The position numbers and the translations under genes are program-made. The notes beneath the pieces are model-generated. The model made no database searches. It saw nothing but the letters and a program-made list of their open reading frames with translations, and had not been told where the DNA came from. Positions 61,680 through 64,000 of a DNA stretch of 64,000 nt are shown here, piece by piece (positions within the stretch are counted from its first letter, which is position 1; the number at the start of each line of letters is the position of its first letter). Source of the DNA: JBBRVP01 sp038246785 (lineage in GTDB: Bacteria > Actinomycetota > Actinomycetes > Jiangellales > Jiangellaceae); the NCBI GenBank assembly GCA_038246785.1, contig JBBRVP010000009.1, positions 37,084-101,083 of the forward strand, given 5' to 3'.

Positions 61680-63548
61680 GTGCACGCCGCCCTCGGCGTC
61701 CTCGCGCTCGTCGTCACCGTCGCGGTCGTCGCCGTGGCGGCGCAGCGCGTCGGCGCGTCCCCTCCGCTGGCCCTGCTGGTCGTGGGCGTGCTCGCCTCGT
61801 TCGTCCCAGGCCTGCCCACCGTCACGCTCGACCCGCAGGTCGTGCTCGTCGGGCTGCTGCCCCCACTGCTCTACGCGGCCGCTATCCGTACCTCGCTCGT
61901 CGACTTCCGGGCCAACCGGGACGCCATCGTGCTGCTGTCCGTCGGCCTGGTCGCCGTCACCGCGGTGCTCGTCGGCCTGGTCGCGTGGTGGGTCGTCCCG
62001 GGCGTCTCGCTCGCCGCCGCGCTGGCCCTCGGGGCGGTGGTGGCGCCGCCGGACGCCGTGGCGGCGACTGCCGTCGCCCGGCGCATCGGGATGCCGCGAA
62101 GGATCGTGTCAATCCTCGAGGGCGAGAGCCTGGTCAACGACGCCACCGCGCTGGTCGCCCTGAACACCGCGGTCGCCGCACTGGCCGGCTCCGTGGGTCC
62201 GGGGCAGGTGCTCGGCGACTTCCTGATCGCTGCGGTCGGTGGCGTCGTGGTCGGGCTCGCCGCTGCGACGGTCCTGGCCGCCGTACGCAAGCACATCGAC
62301 GAGCCGGTCCTCGACACGACCCTGTCCTTCGTCGCGCCATTCGTGGCGTTCCTCCCGGCCGAGCAGATCGGCGCGTCCGGTGTGCTCGCGGTGGTCGTGA
62401 CCGGCCTGGTCCTCGGGCACAAGTCGCCGGTACTGCAGTCCGGGCGGTCGCGGCTGGCCGAGCGGACCAACTGGGCCACCGTGCAGTTCCTGCTGGAGAA
62501 CGTGGTGTTCCTGCTCATCGGCCTGCAGCTGCGCTCCATCCTCGCCGAGCTGCCGTCCGACGACGGGCTCGCCTCGATCCTCGGCAGCTGCCTGGCGGTG
62601 CTGACGGCGACGATCGTCGTCCGCATCGGGTACGTCATGTCGGCGACGGCGGTCTATCACTGGGGGACGCCCGGCATGCGGGCGCGTGCATGGGGCTGGC
62701 CCAGCGCCGCCGTCGTGTCCTGGGCAGGCATGCGCGGCGTCGTGACGCTGGCCGCGGCGTTCGTCCTTCCGTCCGGGACGCCGCAGCGCGCGTTGCTCGT
62801 GCTGGCGGCGTTCGTCGTGGTCGCCGGGACGCTGCTCCTGCAGGGACTCACCCTGCCCTGGCTCGTCCGCAGGCTGCGACTCCCGGTGCCCGACGCGGCC
62901 GAGGACGCGCTGCAGGAGGCCTGGCTGGTCTCGCAGGCCGTCCGGGCCGGACTCCAGCGGCTGGACGAGGTGCGTACGCCGGATGATCCGGACGACGTCA
63001 TCGAGTCGCTGCGACAGCGGGCCGAGCGACGGGCCAACCTCATGTGGGAGCGCCTGGGACGCTCGCAGGCCGATGTCGAGCCGCCCGGGGTTGCATACCG
63101 GCGGCTGCGGTTGCAGATGATCGAGGCGGAGCGCTCGACGGTGGTGGCCGCCCGCGACTCCGCCAGCGCCGACGACGAGGTGCTCCGCCGTGCCATGGCC
63201 GCGATCGACACCGAGGAGTCGCTGCTCGACCGCATCGACGACGCCGAGGCCCGGTTGGACCGGGAGCTCACCGCGCCGGTGAGCCCCGAGGACGACTGCC
63301 TCCACCTGCGGGCAGCTCCTCGGGTGATCCGGCCCCGCACTCCGGGTGAGTGCGAGGACTGCGTACGCGAGGGGACGCGGTGGGTCCACCTGCGCACCTG
63401 CCTGACCTGCGGCCAGGTGGGCTGTTGCGACTCATCGCCACGCCGGCACGCCTCGGCGCACTTCCATGGCAGCGACCACCCGGTGATGCGCAGCGCCGAG
63501 CCCGGCGAGGCCTGGCGCTGGTGCTACGTCGACGAGCGACTGGGCTGA
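61680..63548 (+). CDS. CPA1-type Na+/H+ antiporter with a C-terminal UBP zinc finger
   Basis: 622 residues. The membrane part (about 1-405, roughly 12 helices) has the ion-binding GAVVAPPDAVAATAVA and ILEGESLVNDATALVAL motifs of NhaP-like antiporters. A helical cytosolic region follows. Residues from about 555 form a UBP-type zinc finger: CEDCVREGTRWVHLRTCLTC, then HASAHFHGSDHPV and WCYVDERLG. UBP fingers bind ubiquitin C-termini in eukaryotes but appear in bacterial fusions of unknown role. GTG 61680. Confidence 0.88.
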   Translation: MHAALGVLALVVTVAVVAVAAQRVGASPPLALLVVGVLASFVPGLPTVTLDPQVVLVGLLPPLLYAAAIRTSLVDFRANRDAIVLLSVGLVAVTAVLVGLVAWWVVPGVSLAAALALGAVVAPPDAVAATAVARRIGMPRRIVSILEGESLVNDATALVALNTAVAALAGSVGPGQVLGDFLIAAVGGVVVGLAAATVLAAVRKHIDEPVLDTTLSFVAPFVAFLPAEQIGASGVLAVVVTGLVLGHKSPVLQSGRSRLAERTNWATVQFLLENVVFLLIGLQLRSILAELPSDDGLASILGSCLAVLTATIVVRIGYVMSATAVYHWGTPGMRARAWGWPSAAVVSWAGMRGVVTLAAAFVLPSGTPQRALLVLAAFVVVAGTLLLQGLTLPWLVRRLRLPVPDAAEDALQEAWLVSQAVRAGLQRLDEVRTPDDPDDVIESLRQRAERRANLMWERLGRSQADVEPPGVAYRRLRLQMIEAERSTVVAARDSASADDEVLRRAMAAIDTEESLLDRIDDAEARLDRELTAPVSPEDDCLHLRAAPRVIRPRTPGECEDCVREGTRWVHLRTCLTCGQVGCCDSSPRRHASAHFHGSDHPVMRSAEPGEAWRWCYVDERLG

Positions 63549-63587
63549 CACCCGTACCCCGTACCCAGCCGGTCCGGTCGCCCGACT

Positions 63588-63662
63588 CCGACGTCACTGT
63601 CCTGGTGGTCGAGAATCGGGCGGGATTGGCCCCATAGACCACCACCAGGACAGTGACGTCGG
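63588..63662. terminator. 22-bp perfect inverted repeat downstream of the antiporter
   Basis: The arm at 63588-63609 is the exact reverse complement of 63641-63662, with a 31-base spacer. It lies between convergent genes and is probably a strong bidirectional terminator. No T-tract. Confidence 0.75.
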
Positions 63663-63756
63663 GAGCCGGGCGGGGCGGGCTGGGCGTGGATCGGCCGAGG
63701 GCCGGGCCCCTGCTCGGGGCCGGCCCTCGGTCCGGGTCGACCTGCTCGTAGGTCGC

Positions 63757-64000
63757 TCAGAAGCCTCTGCCGGCCCGTTCCGCCACGTGCGGCGAGACGA
63801 CCACTGCAGCGGAACCGGCACCGTGCTCGGCGACGCGCGGCGAGATCGGCGCACCCTGCGCGGCGTCGGACTTGGCGGCGCCGGCGGCTGCCTCGTGCTC
63901 GGCGACGAGCGGCGAGACGGGGGCCACAGCGGCGCTGCCCTGCTCGGCCTCGCCCTGGTAACGCAGGCCCCAGGCCGCCAACCCGGCGGCGGCGTCGGAC
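63757..64000 (-). CDS. Repeat protein fragment, cut by the window edge
   Basis: The frame is open to the window end, so the N-terminus may lie beyond it. The TTG at 63981 is only a possible start. The visible 74 residues contain three copies of a short motif: APVSPLVAEHE, APISPRVAEHG and VVVSPHVAERA, separated by Ala/Gly-rich spacers of 13-16 residues. I do not recognise the family. Confidence 0.45.
   Translation of the reverse strand, partial: SDAAAGLAAWGLRYQGEAEQGSAAVAPVSPLVAEHEAAAGAAKSDAAQGAPISPRVAEHGAGSAAVVVSPHVAERAGRGF

Overview
The window is ordinary chromosomal DNA from a very GC-rich actinobacterium. The evidence is a SigR/RsrA pair, a WhiB1-type iron-sulfur protein, the fused 2-oxoglutarate decarboxylase Kgd, a nickel superoxide dismutase with its protease SodX, the actinobacterial ribosomal peptide bL37, many GTG starts and 4-base start/stop overlaps. 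No phage, insertion sequence or CRISPR array is visible. The genus cannot be fixed from the sequence alone.

Layout. 1-8.4 kb: an edge-truncated CBS protein, a membrane protein, an inositol-phosphatase-family (HisN-like) enzyme, rsgA-aroA, DoxX, an SRAP (YedK/HMCES) protein, a hydrolase, then sigR-rsrA and the 24-aa bL37 gene. 8.5-12.9 kb: an uncharacterised protein, then a divergent operon of a 21-aa peptide and two membrane HD-domain proteins, one a canonical HD-GYP and one degenerate. 13-19 kb: a FlK-family thioesterase, a GNAT, a YihY/BrkB protein, and a DUF3311/monocarboxylate symporter/IlvG-like set. 19-25.7 kb: DUF2785, the kinase PdtaS, whiB1, a diacylglycerol-kinase-like protein, and an rsbW-sigF stress module. 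25.7-35.6 kb: sodN/sodX, PhoD, an oxidoreductase, kgd with a DUF6104 gene, and a glutamate-cysteine-ligase-like enzyme. 35.6-42.3 kb: tRNA-Arg(CCG) divergent from argS, then lysA-hom-thrC-thrB. 42.8-57.8 kb: rho, a zinc ribbon, rpmE, prfA-prmC-tsaC-PTP-wecA, then the full F-type ATP synthase operon. 57.8-64 kb: DUF2550, the PduO cobalamin adenosyltransferase, PAP2, a frameshifted small gene, a hydroxyacyl-CoA dehydrogenase, a STAS protein, an Na+/H+ antiporter carrying a UBP zinc finger, and a truncated repeat protein.

How it fits together. Thiol-oxidative stress is the main regulatory theme. SigR-type promoters (GGAAT-N18/19-GTT) lie upstream of sigR itself and of rpmE. A CRP-like site precedes whiB1, and an RsbW/SigF pair and a STAS protein supply a second stress branch. 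The rest is core metabolism: aspartate-family amino acids, the TCA bypass, translation termination and ATP synthesis.

The most unusual items are the tiny peptide/HD-GYP/pseudo-HD operon, a QQG-repeat insert in Rho, the UBP zinc finger fused to an antiporter, a possible near-leaderless long SigR isoform, and long inverted repeats placed at gene 3' ends.
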